This document shows positions 58,601-64,000 of a stretch of 64,000 nt of DNA, one piece after another (the stretch's first letter is position 1; every line of letters begins with the position of its first letter). The position numbers and the translations under genes were made by a program. The stretch is from an uncultured Rubripirellula sp. (lineage in GTDB: Bacteria; Planctomycetota; Planctomycetia; Pirellulales; Pirellulaceae): NCBI GenBank assembly GCA_938075415.1, contig CALJHC010000003.1, forward strand, positions 682,001-746,000, written 5' to 3'. The notes beneath the pieces were generated by a model. The model was given only the letters and a program-made list of their open reading frames with translations. It did no database searches and was not told where the DNA came from.

Positions 58601-59813
58601 CCTGCGGAGCGTTATTGACTGAAAACTGAAGTCCAAAGTTTTCACCATCAGCAAATGACTCACCCTCACTGTTCTTCAACGCAAGTGGGCCAGAACCAAA
58701 AACTTCGATCTGGTAGGTGTCTTGTGGTAGTGGCTCGCTGAATCGAAAGACAACTTCATGGGGCGTGTCGCCAAGCCCAACGTAGCCGGGGACCACCACC
58801 GTGTCAGTTGCCCCCACTAGCACCAACGGCGAAAACGCCGTGCTGGACAACACCGTGTCCAAGTTGCCTGACTGGAACTGCGCCGTAATTAAACTGGAGG
58901 CATCAACATTGCTGTTGACTGCAGCAACCAAATCACGTGCCGTGCTCTCCTTGCCAGGAGTTGAGTCCAGAATCACCTGAACCGTGTTGTTTGACACAGA
59001 CACATAAGGCAATTGGCCTTCCGCCAAATCCAAGGGAATTCGGCTAACTTCAAGTTGCGTGCCAACCCCCAGAGAACCTCGAGTGGTTGCAACGAATCGA
59101 GTCCAAACTTGACCACCCGTTCCCAGATCAGATACGAATTGAGCGGCATTGGCACCGATCAACTCCAGATTGACCCCCTCACCAACATCGTCACCCACAC
59201 CCGTCAAAGACGAACCACTCACCTGATAGGCCTCAACGAGCGCACTCGCTTCATTGTTGGCCGACAACGCTGTCAATAAATCACGGACCGTTGAGGGGTT
59301 CGCTGCGTTGCTATTGAGGTCGAGAGAAACCACGCGATCCGTTGAGTTGACATCAACTAAAACCTGCTGAGTACTCTGCCCGCGATCGCTGCTTCTGAGC
59401 TGAATCTGAATGCGATCTCCGGCAGCACCCGGCTCCAAAGCACGAAACTCAACGAGCGCCTCACCATTCGATCCAAAATCAGTGATCGCTGTGGCTGTTT
59501 CGAAGCTGTTATCGCTTCCAGCCCTTGTGATGCTGATGCCGTCAGCAATGGTCGACGCATCCAATGGCGTTTGGTCGTCGAACCGAAACACCAACTCACG
59601 CGGTGCATCGGTGCGAACTTGATTGTCAAGAATGACTTGACCATCATTCGGCTGAATTGCGATCAGGTCAGGGCCCGCCAGAAGTTGACGCTGCTCGAGC
59701 GACTCCGTCAGAAGCCTTCGTTCCTTCCTTCGAAGTTTGGTACGAAGTCGGTCCGAGAAGCCGCGGTTGCCCCGGCGAGATTGATTGCGATCACTCGAGT
59801 CACGAAGAGTCAT
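43620..59813 (-). CDS. 5,397-residue secreted multidomain protein with degenerate matrixin domain, PPC domains, beta-helix, GEVED and dockerin
   Basis: A single frame of 16.2 kb. ATG 59813 was chosen because GAGG lies seven bases upstream and it leads into the export motif TESLEQRQLLAGP; the frame is open to 60056 without family resemblance. In order: Ig-like strands to about 600; a matrixin-like domain at about 605-775 whose zinc site is lost; a bacterial pre-peptidase (PPC) domain at about 818-920 (RFTLENDGEISIQ, AGEYIIGVSS); parallel beta-helix blocks at about 1110-1240 and 3880-4010; three more PPC-like domains; repeated 'FDG...AIxxAI' modules at about 4500-5010; a GEVED domain (FDWNANGIFEETE, GSGEVEDIRLDV); and a C-terminal dockerin pair (DVNDSGETTPLDALNVVN, VSGDGVVSPLDALQVIN). 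It is probably a surface or fibre component. Confidence 0.88.
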   Translation of the reverse strand: MTLRDSSDRNQSRRGNRGFSDRLRTKLRRKERRLLTESLEQRQLLAGPDLIAIQPNDGQVILDNQVRTDAPRELVFRFDDQTPLDASTIADGISITRAGSDNSFETATAITDFGSNGEALVEFRALEPGAAGDRIQIQLRSSDRGQSTQQVLVDVNSTDRVVSLDLNSNAANPSTVRDLLTALSANNEASALVEAYQVSGSSLTGVGDDVGEGVNLELIGANAAQFVSDLGTGGQVWTRFVATTRGSLGVGTQLEVSRIPLDLAEGQLPYVSVSNNTVQVILDSTPGKESTARDLVAAVNSNVDASSLITAQFQSGNLDTVLSSTAFSPLVLVGATDTVVVPGYVGLGDTPHEVVFRFSEPLPQDTYQIEVFGSGPLALKNSEGESFADGENFGLQFSVNNAPQVAAVVPTPVRRQIDGSLVAESNVIEVYFDENIANPTATTFYELFYTRDTVSNLDDVSINPESVTYDSASRMARLQFATDLSQMIDPADNSQFLSGTARLRVGGGQNLPGVPEVLSPAAEPGDSFSQALSLDSGSLNDGLGATESLIVQGSIENQPGAYSLQFPGGPEVPGVRTIRPEDPSRLDLAVPLDVWREGSDDVSGITTVYYDFPDSWKGDDPESGTFTDKDLLKTYLNVITEQQKERVREALSLYSQYLGIQFVETSGVPAEAAADDATYMAITAGELYGAGFTAFEVSAVGGVTVATRPLDQQGDTFIAADPDADAKKASGNNLLVMDFQDFDGSTDDLLGGEFFRGAMLGVGQLLGYGYAEHLPQPVTQSTETVLSPGTTNEAIFPSPADVVNGQYLYRPESNDIDLYRFTLENDGEISIQTVAERLQSASSLDTALRLYQDIDGAWTEIAANDDYFSKDSLIELSLNAGEYIIGVSSSGNTTYDPAISNTGIGGRSEGAYDLRIKFAADGQTSLVDHHQLSLDGDMDGEQGGDFNYWFLPTSPATTTYVDATYTGPRIGNVGSLSNPYSRVSDAIESAGDQFVEAIQQVRVLGGTYTVGLSNLGVPLDGSTLELPKGVQLVVDAGTTFKMSRSRIGVGSTTEGVDRSQTSIQVLGVPGNPVLFTSASSSPKAGDWGGIDIRADIDAEDGSRVNPELNAVFHNHIQYAEIEYGGGAVSVDGNQVAISPVELASARPTIINTAITHSADAAIAATPDSFLETRFDEYRYQRNGLFTPDVQRTGPHLRGNTLTDNTINGLLFRIQTPSGSELNQLSGNARLDDTDVVHVLTENLVIEGGAGGPDLSVTPPDSTLVKGFAQTGGQVEAGTYVYKLTYFNYLGYETSPSDESSEVTVAGASTAVLLSGLPTIPADLVDRGFVGRRLYRAPVGLNGIGDFREVADLKAGALTFLDVTSSADLDSRPEIGPENVRLARFSSGLKIDPGSVIKAQGSRIELTFGAHLFAEGTATDPIVFTSVRDVRYGAGGTLATMANDETEITQLAGDWSGIYAGFGASVSLDHSTLVGGGGSSRIEGGFGSFNAIEIHQADLRITNSRLEDNADGRGMLNDPRDPTFDRVGRTDNASGTIFVRGSQPVVVGNDFVDGNGPALSFDVNSFTWWEVVDAGRSTGLISATPGNGNSGPLIQDNRISASRENTLDPAVQPGDPINRNFAPFDALGENDPFDVNGNPIHASLIGLEVRGGEVTTNIVLDDVDIVHIVRDTIEIPNQHIYGGMRLESDARGSLVLKFQNQDLDNPDTLLRRHAAIVVGGNLITAEDQFIDIEDRIGGSLQVVGHPDFPVVMTSLMDDTVGAGFTPDGRANYDTDNNGFFTDGSGNSIGLSQDLASAATGTWDGLTIREAASDQNVLITNENEPRNLGDLSVNDPNRFRVRNEVPSDAQFLGEIANSNLAGDNVRRTGFIVEGTIVKPADLDVYSFIGEAGTQIWLDVDRTNSRLDTVVELIDANGNIRVLSDDSLTESQGTTDRLAPNFEAQQARSMETVFADPNSSSLDEFQDLYSTNARDAGMRLVLPGSIGQRFLYHVRVRSSNSNTASNASLLDANQIRGGLTSGAYQLQIRLQETDVSPGTQVRFSDVRFAQNGIEVIGGPIQSPILADEYEKKAFNDTLATAQRLGLYETAFDEQDNLGFNRVGAAGTDLQDLILENPAGPLSSDRLAKGIAGFMNSIDDADWYEFDVKYPQLTRDTTVRYLSTVFDLDYSDGLARTNTSLYVFDQAGNLILVGTDSNIADDQLIEAGTDPELSRGSYDNGDPFIGVAELSEGTYFVAVTNQLRVPSQLDQYFQQDPTNPLLRLEPMDSIARVVEDRIESFGGGTASEPETTILFDSNSIVRHSLDDVVLYVNTGTELWTVNPKTGERYLANSLGTFSGGEEIRDVAFRANGELFGYTDNSANNDDDPEYVLIDTADGVLAPQGEMEIRTGRWAIVGGVVVFQEDNVGVQVEAISIRSFGGTAERGYLVGNRSFQSVNEYSSNILMRFDPQDGSVIGGGNPGAFQGAGLDPSEVGQINTTDLNNVFLDSNLGIGDATFVDANGVSVPRFFDGDQFTVSNASESVTFELDQSVTLIADTGVTVRDGDYIRIDDSRTFEFNTATYLQFTDVIPNGQLSSGTTVSIEGSNGTTLFEFVDSASLEPVNIEVELLDGNGIARALDLILLDLATAINANVDGVSAVNSTDLISFIEEPISISTNGAGVQLGGGNGVSQPGAIEVAISATDLTNSELVIERLADAIRGQGIPVSNSGTQLSLPSSGVVAVFPLGQTTALRRLGAPGVALGNVPIQLLPTDTSAAIANRIAIAIQAANDNGDLPNVSGFGSGQLGRSVQMVGGFVSQASSSFTVGGASNGGLVTGIELVGDEMFAVTNAGGLYRVTSGALNSFSTSNVGNYVKGSTDIRGINFSGLRAGPMTVQDGTLSQVLFGITAGGDIHAFNTSGELLPVFAGGRTSVSTGIAGAAGLDFGVVDFNLWHVTEERSTDAGHGINETFNGARPETEGGSSLAFNYENLVFGSSYPSVAEQPTGARLDGTSAQGIQGSYNAPGGAKGVVQSNSFSLEGYSAEDLPMLYFNYFAETEAQDGLDALRVYVVTEDGVEHLVSTNNLQTNSDLSDDEFDDPNPLVNTIYDDDIDTAVQPLFDVTGSVNTQWRQARVPLNDFAGLPELSLRVEFATAGTPMTTSDSMRVISGSALAKETNIEFVIENSDSGLVQSFYMDLATTIAFPSGKQIADHYATANADAVIVLVDGQKYVLNDGSQTLQPGQIEIDLLAGQPAGTDLSQVSAAAIASIVAAGIQSELPATPERTGIIDFGADDDQLGNGRRNDFLFEATSLTPPGTTLNLGAIPLDYSGGNIKINGQGRFGNEVPSNIPGNPPLVTHVDDVDLLRVDIQSGTKISVQISLENNEDRFAVVRFFDAAGNELVGVPNLADGSVEYTADVSGAHYIGLSGEGNSSYDPRIEGSGSNGLVDTYTASVSLTQEADYRSDGEVVEFFGGQTQLTASPNSLFSVTDISTASSASPIPFSRFMSVEEIGLKVQEAVASKFVQGVLEHVPTDGAFVRLPGLTLRSAGPFVDEAERYLHDESYRGGVANNAFEGVYLDDFVVGFAERGELATDATPIGATATMIPNGSLTLTNPPLLTPVTETGAYQLEIRDGSEYVSGGEQQFTLPAIQTFAASPIVISILGTPYGFADGSVPANMIIPAIQRPLHQVYELPTADVLLNPDTGLPITEIINNTYFVTLDDGAATQLPLIELDGGFVPVIGGASLVATESRFRTFDTNDRLSDGYSVQFKSAAEMVDGDGFAIFGALNQLEFEFDIRPLPTEGNPSPSWDGPINPAAVVVQIEASDSASEVNTKVIGVLNSPAVKAALRITSVRSNATLLDDTNGSFLDDRMLLYGNVRFEAIGQSFESITLSSHRGDENRDRSQQGTIIIENNRFLFNQDNGVAIVRADEVATLSDDPNDSFPVALVYPSHLIELNSQGIIPGVVVQNNVVGFNGTAGIHVSGINNGGGAITTPVGFDVIVNNTIIGGEIEPGVDLGVEIFQGVTFEHGGISFADAIDPNDANLGLDADFEFTDLNAALGSPDGTGRGPEPVTGDATLSLGSGGRVVFQFIDNLLTGNNSPTPDLVVFETGASESVSVEVSRDGINYYNVGVASGLSPFIDIDAFGYDSSDRFGFVRLTDLVTPFDEQTPSFGPAGADIDAVGALSTVAVDIYTSGGEGIVVTDNTGPTLLNNLLANLDLGINVSDAPSDPNGNLIELSKQRTVLGGNAFYRNLQDANGSDEADLGVLNLLINSSQPIFTNPTQLVFSPSSDVPTIDSSIDSLEDRTSLRTVRNAVGLPAVPVLAPIIDMSGQIRVDDPQVDSPIGFGENVFKDRGANERTDSTGPRITLITPRAEDLLGDAGQVVTSATIFDSFDVQLVDGIAPADPGTGVGVDDVVLNNGALVRLTRLVSGSSETETLVEGIDYRYAYDASDNVIRFTPIAGVWQDNAVYTINFLGSDAGVVLGLEGSRYGDGQITELDIFGVDEASDVEIKQTIEIDTGIGVSVASTALRLTFGGFQFTNIQGQSLEVFDGYALEPSVFELTTTNDPVVNDAIIDSGAIPVRVGQQANSDQIASAIATAINTADLKLLASSSGHRIQLRDSVIRSTSLFEISGVDLDGVAAYLGADVAFSPDLRGLSVIGQTFSVFDGNTDITFTLVDDVSQVLPGTLPVLISSDSGRGEISSAMQTAIVGTGLQLSVETANGTLSLRGLSDLADEGTALAYARPSESGNPLADAFKLTNYSVDAKLTDAAINGNSGVISIFDGSNELTFEFDSPLNPGVFPGNVPVLLPFNASSREMMLALKAAVDQSGLNVDFVASSQGFRLAGLLDPVGVVSASDSLTVTGLGKIGTSPGFGIGIPADGLELSASVDDGQTFSISRGPITVNFELDFDQTQEVAGSTLVSVNVPTLNSLADAIVAAINASPLALTAQNINAGRITLSGTNTEDISVDTTNSSLSQLGIAGQPNPVSLVIPLDADPIEVAVAYDSVISQFEQLGVSSEQVGQRVIVTTTSDDLGLVMRGTSVIEDRVSDKVGNETASEELPPLVIYIGGGFDYGDAPQPYASLASDDGPRHFIDEGFALWRDNPNDANDRGLTYDNDARLPNADEDNGIRVSGSLQPGFFVTLDVGIHNVDARPFYLDAWFDWNANGIFEETEVERYGSAGLGRSVLNVGSNVLSVLVPADAALTEIYARFRLSEQDLLGPTGVVGSGEVEDIRLDVSDNPFRNPVNRFDVNDSGETTPLDALNVVNAISRNDGDVIFLDDLPLPAALPVYPDVSGDGVVSPLDALQVINELSRIVNDQSGAGEFIVNGSAQAYVPTSGDVSTSGEISLSDRLGVEESVVTQPESQVSESSKMSVFDSAASVQLDSIVDSLAADNASVRGETGNDPLDDLFASF

Positions 59814-60296
59814 CAAGTAGCCTCGTTTACAGTTGCCAACGTGAATTGGCGAATAATCTTTAATGTCAAATGAAGCTGAACGGGAATCGATGTTTCGATC
59901 ACCGTCGCTGCAATGCGGAAAAGCCGCTGGGCACCCCAAAATGAGGTACTCGTCGGAGTGTTGTTCGTTTGGTGAGCTTCTTACATACCGGAAATCCCGG
60001 ATCGGTTCCAAGATAGAACCAGTCTCGGAGTGTAGTTCGATGCCGCCGTGAAGCAACGAAAATCACCTGTGGCGCTGTTCTCACGCCTGAGGGTTTTCGA
60101 TGAAGTCATCCCAAACCACCCAGACCAAGCTCAGCATCCTTTGACAGGAATTCACTCCGAAAAGTTCCGATCTTGCATGCTTTGCCAGCCCATTGCTAAC
60201 GTCCTTGTCAGGTTCAGAGAAGCTTTAATGCGATAACAGGCAAAAAAACACCTCCGCAGAACCAGACAAAAACACCCCATTAGGACCAGACATCTC
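59814..60296. other. Divergent intergenic region
   Basis: About 480 bases separate the giant gene and the plus-strand TPR lipoprotein. The minus-strand frame is open for 81 codons upstream of the chosen start of the giant, but the residues there are not signal-like. No RNA or repeat was seen. Confidence 0.4.
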
Positions 60297-61127
60297 ATGC
60301 CTGTTCGAAACCAATCCAAGATCAAGGCGGATTTCACCTCGCTCTTACACATCTCTGAGTATCGGCAAACCAATAGCCCAAGGTTTTGTGTCTTTCCAAT
60401 CTCGGCGCTTCTTGTTTTGGTGATTTCGCCTATTTTGACGATCAGCGGCTGTCGATGGGCTGCCAGCGGGCAAAACACCATCGGTGCACGGCTTTATCAA
60501 CAGGGCCAATATTCAGCCGCTTTGCAACAATTTCAGAAAGTTATCGCCACTGACCCGGATAATGCGGACGGTTACTACAACTTAGCAGCAACCAATCACA
60601 AACTGGGACTTCAGCAAAAAGACCAAAAAATGCTGAATCAGGCCGAGGCGCTTTACAACCAGTGCCTCGACCATGCACCTAACCATGTTGAGTGTCATCG
60701 AGGGTTGGCAGTACTGCTTATTGATACCAAACGGCCCGATCGTGCTTTCGCGTTGATGAAGAATTGGGCAAATCAAAATCCCAATGATTCAGAACCAAGA
60801 ATCGAGCTTGCCAGGCTCTATGAAGAGGCAAATAACCCAGAATTGGCCTTGAAGTACCTGGAGGATGCGGTGCAGAAAGATGCCAACAATTCCCGAGCCT
60901 GGCTGGCACTAGGAAGGTTACGAGAACGCACAGGCGATTACGCTCAGGCGGCTCAAAATTACGAAAAAAGTCTCTCGATCAATAATCAGCAACCAATCGC
61001 TTGGCAACGTCTTAACGAACTTAATCAACGGTTGGCCAGCGGATCAGGGACCCAAAATTCAGCGAATGCTACACAAATAGCCACGCCCAACGGCACCTTT
61101 GGTGGAGGCTTTAACAATCGCTATTAG
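60297..61127 (+). CDS. TPR-repeat lipoprotein
   Basis: This 276-residue protein has a membrane-spanning signal at about 31-51 (VFPISALLVLVISPILTISGC) ending in a lipobox ISGC, so a lipid-anchored periplasmic protein is likely. Four to five tetratricopeptide repeats follow: GARLYQQGQYSAALQQFQKV, then ADGYYNLAATNHKLGL, PRIELARLYEEANNPELALK and AWLALGRLRERTGDYAQAAQ. The C-terminus is Asn/Gly-rich. The N-terminus before the signal is unusually long (about 30 residues), so a later start is possible, but no internal ATG precedes the lipobox. It parallels the TPR lipoprotein at 2836-3750. Confidence 0.82.
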   Translation: MPVRNQSKIKADFTSLLHISEYRQTNSPRFCVFPISALLVLVISPILTISGCRWAASGQNTIGARLYQQGQYSAALQQFQKVIATDPDNADGYYNLAATNHKLGLQQKDQKMLNQAEALYNQCLDHAPNHVECHRGLAVLLIDTKRPDRAFALMKNWANQNPNDSEPRIELARLYEEANNPELALKYLEDAVQKDANNSRAWLALGRLRERTGDYAQAAQNYEKSLSINNQQPIAWQRLNELNQRLASGSGTQNSANATQIATPNGTFGGGFNNRY

Positions 61128-61542
61128 CAATTGCAGCGGCAACACGTTGGAAATTCCCAACCGACAGGCCAAAACAACAACCATCCACAAAAATGGCGTC
61201 ATCCAAATCGTGAGCGAGTCTTTGGCTTCAGAGTCATGATTCGGAGCCAGCTGCGGATTCCTTACCCCAGCCAGTGGAAACGGTTCAGATCAAACAACAA
61301 CGGTTGCAAAGGATCATCGCAAGGCATCCATGCATCAGCATGATTCGCTTCCGCGACCTTCACTGAATTGAATCGATGGCCAAAAACTCGAATTCTGATA
61401 TTTTTCACATCTCCCCGAACAATTGATGTGGCGTTACCTTTCCCACTTTGAGAACAAGATTTTTCATCCGCCAGATCAAAAAATCGCGTAAAAACGCCAG
61501 CTCCTCACTTTCAAACTTCTCTCATTAATTAACTGACCTCTG
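61128..61542. other. Intergenic region upstream of glyQS
   Basis: About 415 bases. A 70-codon frame at 61131-61343 has no recognisable family. No T-box, riboswitch or tRNA signature was seen before glyQS. Confidence 0.4.
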
Positions 61543-63165
61543 ATGAAATCGATGGAAAAAATTGTGTCGCTCGCAAAGCGACGAGGCTTTCTTTTTCAGT
61601 CCAGCGAAATTTACGGAGGCGTTCAGGGTTTCTGGGATTACGGACCTTTGGGGGTGGAACTGAAGCGAAACCTTAAAGAAGCTTGGTGGCACGACATGAT
61701 CACCAGCCACAACGAGTTGATCACGAACACCGGCGCCCCGAGTACCTTTGAAATGGTGGGTCTCGATTCCACCATCATCATGCACCCACAGGTCTGGAAA
61801 TGCAGTGGGCATTACGATCTGTTCCACGACCACATGGTGGACTGCCGGGAGTCAAAACGACGCTATCGGTTCGACCAGGTAAGAGGCCGTTGGGTTGAAT
61901 TCCAGGACAAAAAGATATTTGTGTCAACACTTGCGGACGTAGAACACGAGCTGGATGAAGTCCGTCGACGAGGCATGAAGTTCTTTCGACTTCGGAACAA
62001 GAACGCAGACCAGCTCTCCATCGGCGATGACTCGCTGACCATCGACAAACTTGATTCGACCGAACAGGTTCTTGCCCCCGATGCCAAAACACTTAATACG
62101 CTGACGGAACCTCGCGAATTTAATTTGATGTTTAAGACAACCCTGGGAGCGTTGGGTGGTGAAGAGAACACGACATTTCTGAGACCAGAAACAGCCCAAG
62201 GAATCTTTGTCAACTTTAAAAATGTCTTGGACAGCAGTCGGGTGCGTGCCCCGTTTGGCATTGGCCAAGTCGGCAAGAGCTTTCGAAATGAAATCACACC
62301 ACGCAACTTTACCTTCCGCTCGCGAGAATTCGAGCAGATGGAAATCGAGTTTTTCTGCCACCCGGATCAATCCAGTGACTGGTACAAGTTCTGGCGTGAC
62401 CGCCGACTCGCTTGGTACACCAAACTGGGGCTATCAAGCGAATCGCTGATCATGCGTGAACATGAAACGGAAGAACTGGCACACTACAGCATCGGTACGG
62501 CAGACATCGAATATGCATTCCCGTTCCTTCCCGAAGGCGAGTACGGTGAACTGGAAGGAATCGCTCATCGCGGCGACTTTGATCTGCGCAGCCATATGGA
62601 AGGCAAATTGGACCCAAATACCCCCAAGGGTCAGCGAATGGAGGTTGAACTCGGGGAAGATGGCAAGCCAAAGTATCGGGGTAGCGGTAAGGATCTGGCA
62701 TACCGGGACGAGATCACTAACGAAAAGTTTATTCCTCACGTCATCGAGCCGTCCGCCGGGGCAGACCGAGCTGCGCTCGCTTTCCTTTGTGAGGCATTCA
62801 CCGAGGACGAGGCTCCTGACGACAAAGGCAATCTGCAGACTCGAACCGTTATGAAATTACACCCGCGCCTCGCGCCGGTGAAAGCAGCTGTCTTTCCTCT
62901 CGTGAAAAAAGATGGAATGCCTGAAATGGCAAAAGAAATTTACGGTGAGCTGAAAGAAAAATTCACCACCTTCTATGACGAAAAAGGTGCTGTCGGTAGA
63001 CGCTATCGACGACAGGACGAAGCAGGAACTCCTTTTTGCATCACCGTCGATACGGACTCGCTAAAGGATCAAACGGTAACAATTCGTGATCGGGATAGCC
63101 TGGAACAGTGGCGAGTCAAAATTGCGGATGTTAGTCAAGAACTACAGTCCCGAATCAATCAATGA
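61543..63165 (+). CDS. glyQS: Glycine--tRNA ligase, single-chain (dimeric alpha2) type
   Basis: This enzyme charges tRNA-Gly with glycine using ATP. It has 540 residues and is the alpha2 class II form, not the bacterial alpha2beta2 GlyQ/GlyS form. The N-terminus has AKRRGFLFQSSEIYGG and GFWDYGPLGVELKRN. The class II core includes RPETAQGIFVNFKNV, IGQVGKSFRNEITPR and FRSREFEQMEIEFF (motif 2). The anticodon-binding domain (about 440-540) starts at LAPVKAAVFPLVKKDG and includes YRRQDEAGTPFCITVD. An insertion at about 95-200 (CRESKRRYRFDQ... to LNTLTEPREFNLMF) is the usual zinc/helical region, with only some of its cysteines visible. ATG 61543 or 61552 could both start translation; neither has a strong ribosome binding site. 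Confidence 0.97.
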   Translation: MKSMEKIVSLAKRRGFLFQSSEIYGGVQGFWDYGPLGVELKRNLKEAWWHDMITSHNELITNTGAPSTFEMVGLDSTIIMHPQVWKCSGHYDLFHDHMVDCRESKRRYRFDQVRGRWVEFQDKKIFVSTLADVEHELDEVRRRGMKFFRLRNKNADQLSIGDDSLTIDKLDSTEQVLAPDAKTLNTLTEPREFNLMFKTTLGALGGEENTTFLRPETAQGIFVNFKNVLDSSRVRAPFGIGQVGKSFRNEITPRNFTFRSREFEQMEIEFFCHPDQSSDWYKFWRDRRLAWYTKLGLSSESLIMREHETEELAHYSIGTADIEYAFPFLPEGEYGELEGIAHRGDFDLRSHMEGKLDPNTPKGQRMEVELGEDGKPKYRGSGKDLAYRDEITNEKFIPHVIEPSAGADRAALAFLCEAFTEDEAPDDKGNLQTRTVMKLHPRLAPVKAAVFPLVKKDGMPEMAKEIYGELKEKFTTFYDEKGAVGRRYRRQDEAGTPFCITVDTDSLKDQTVTIRDRDSLEQWRVKIADVSQELQSRINQ

Positions 63166-63227
63166 CCAGCGACCTTACAGAACGCTCTCGTTTGCTTCGT
63201 CATGTCATGTGAAAACTGTCTCCACGC

Positions 63228-64000
63228 TCAGTTGCGAATTAACAAACGCGACAGGCGACTTGGCAGCAGACCATTATCAATGGAAGGCGGAACCCAACCC
63301 TCCTTCGTTGCCAAACTCGCAACCGCGTTTCTTCCGCTGATAACTGCTCCTTCCATCGTGGAGGGCCAGCCGGTCTGAGTCCAATCACCCGCAAGATGCA
63401 GTTCAGCCAAGGGCGTCGTCGCGATGGGCCGTAGCGATTCAATTTCAGGATCGCAAGAAAAAACGGCGCGTGGGTCTGTCACGACTCGATGATGAACCAA
63501 GGCTGCATCTTGTGACGCACCCGAAATTCTTTTCAGCTCGTTGACGACAACCTGAACCAACGAACGTTGACCTAAGTGATTCCACTTCTGCGAGCCGCTG
63601 ATCACCACCTGATAATAATGTTTACCGTTGCCAAAAGATCCCTCACCATTCTCGCCGGTTGCTAAATCTGATGGTGGCTTGAACATCCACTGAGAGACAG
63701 ACCCAACCATGACAAGGTGGGGAAGTTGAGACAGTGGTCGATCGAACCAAAGATGAACGCCCGTAATCGAAGACGGCTGAATCTTTCTCAACCGATTCAG
63801 ATAATTCAAAGCGGGAATACCGTCGGTCAATTTTTCAATCTGGTGCCATGGAACGGCTGCAATCAGATGATCTGCTTGCCATTGTTGCCCGTCTGAAGTC
63901 ACCGCACATGTCACTGAGTCCTTCACCACGATGCGTTTTACTTGTGCACCGTGATGAATGGTGACACCCTGATCAGTCAGATATCGCACCAGCTTGCAAC
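63228..64000 (-). CDS. hpnE: Hydroxysqualene dehydroxylase-like FAD-dependent amine oxidase (HpnE), 5' part outside the window
   Basis: The frame is open to the window's end, so the N-terminal FAD-binding half is missing; about 257 residues are visible. ADHLIAAVPWHQIEKLTDG, SSITGVHLWFDRPLSQLPHL and the closing LHLAGDWTQTGWPSTMEGAVISGRNAVASL match the squalene-associated desaturase family HpnE, in which the LAGDWT...STMEGA segment contacts FAD. HpnE acts with HpnC and HpnD to make squalene from farnesyl diphosphate for hopanoids or carotenoids. It converges with glyQS with a 62-base gap. If hpnC/hpnD lie just beyond base 64000 the call would be firm. Confidence 0.88.
   Translation of the reverse strand, partial: CKLVRYLTDQGVTIHHGAQVKRIVVKDSVTCAVTSDGQQWQADHLIAAVPWHQIEKLTDGIPALNYLNRLRKIQPSSITGVHLWFDRPLSQLPHLVMVGSVSQWMFKPPSDLATGENGEGSFGNGKHYYQVVISGSQKWNHLGQRSLVQVVVNELKRISGASQDAALVHHRVVTDPRAVFSCDPEIESLRPIATTPLAELHLAGDWTQTGWPSTMEGAVISGRNAVASLATKEGWVPPSIDNGLLPSRLSRLLIRN

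Noticed and set aside
59814..60056. 81-residue extension of the giant protein
   Set aside because: Residues do not resemble an export signal; ATG 59813 has GAGG and leads into the conserved export motif.
1..64000. tRNA, rRNA, insertion sequences, prophage, CRISPR
   Set aside because: Scanned by eye for T-loop sequences, transposase motifs, terminal repeats and short regular repeats; none was convincing, although weak tRNA signals could be missed without a program.

Overview
The window looks like a chromosomal segment of a planctomycete, probably of the Pirellulales (Rhodopirellula/Blastopirellula-like). Several things point that way: a DUF1559 pseudopilin; very large secreted proteins that share an N-terminal 'LExRxLLA' motif and carry dockerin-type repeats; a planctomycete-style FlgM with an MQIYGP N-terminus; a small RRQFG...YKLRHRRR protein seen throughout the phylum; long single-frame genes; and frequent GTG/TTG starts. 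No tRNA, rRNA, CRISPR array, insertion sequence or prophage was seen.

Layout. 1-4.3 kb holds the end of a TIGR03960-type radical SAM gene, an FlgM-like anti-sigma factor, a Fur-family regulator, a small hypothetical protein, a TPR lipoprotein and the small planctomycete protein. 4.4-8.4 kb is a minus-strand operon (ABC-2 permease, then two CNNM/CBS membrane proteins) with overlapping stop/start codons. 9.1-11.3 kb encodes an SLC4-type bicarbonate/anion transporter with an N-terminal PTS EIIA-like domain. 11.5-18.8 kb, on the minus strand, is a sigma70-like promoter, a complete cobalamin riboswitch, a DUF1559 pseudopilin gene and a 2,014-residue secreted protein with three DUF4465 domains. 19.3-22.6 kb carries kdsB, pyrG and a DUF1844 gene. 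22.8-23.8 kb is an NAD-dependent sugar epimerase.

24.1-31.6 kb is a four-gene operon: a 1,107-residue TPR protein, ExbB/TolQ, ExbD/TolR, and a membrane-anchored protein. The last protein has a transmembrane helix with a TonB-like S-x3-H motif, then a long Pro/Ser-rich linker, then a squalene-cyclase-like alpha/alpha toroid. 31.7-35 kb carries xylA with a clear terminator, an SDR oxidoreductase and a small hypothetical gene. 35.2-59.8 kb, all on the minus strand, encodes three large secreted proteins: a seven-repeat Calx-beta protein, an HExxH metalloprotease and a 5,397-residue giant. 60.3-64 kb has another TPR lipoprotein, glyQS and the 3' part of an HpnE-like desaturase.

Two systems deserve follow-up. 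First, the riboswitch-controlled DUF1559/DUF4465 pair looks like a candidate surface system for capturing or using vitamin B12 in a planctomycete. Second, the TPR-ExbB-ExbD-toroid operon looks like a Ton/Tol-type proton-motive-force machine in which a toroid domain replaces the usual TonB C-terminus. All domain calls were made by reading the sequence, without database searches.
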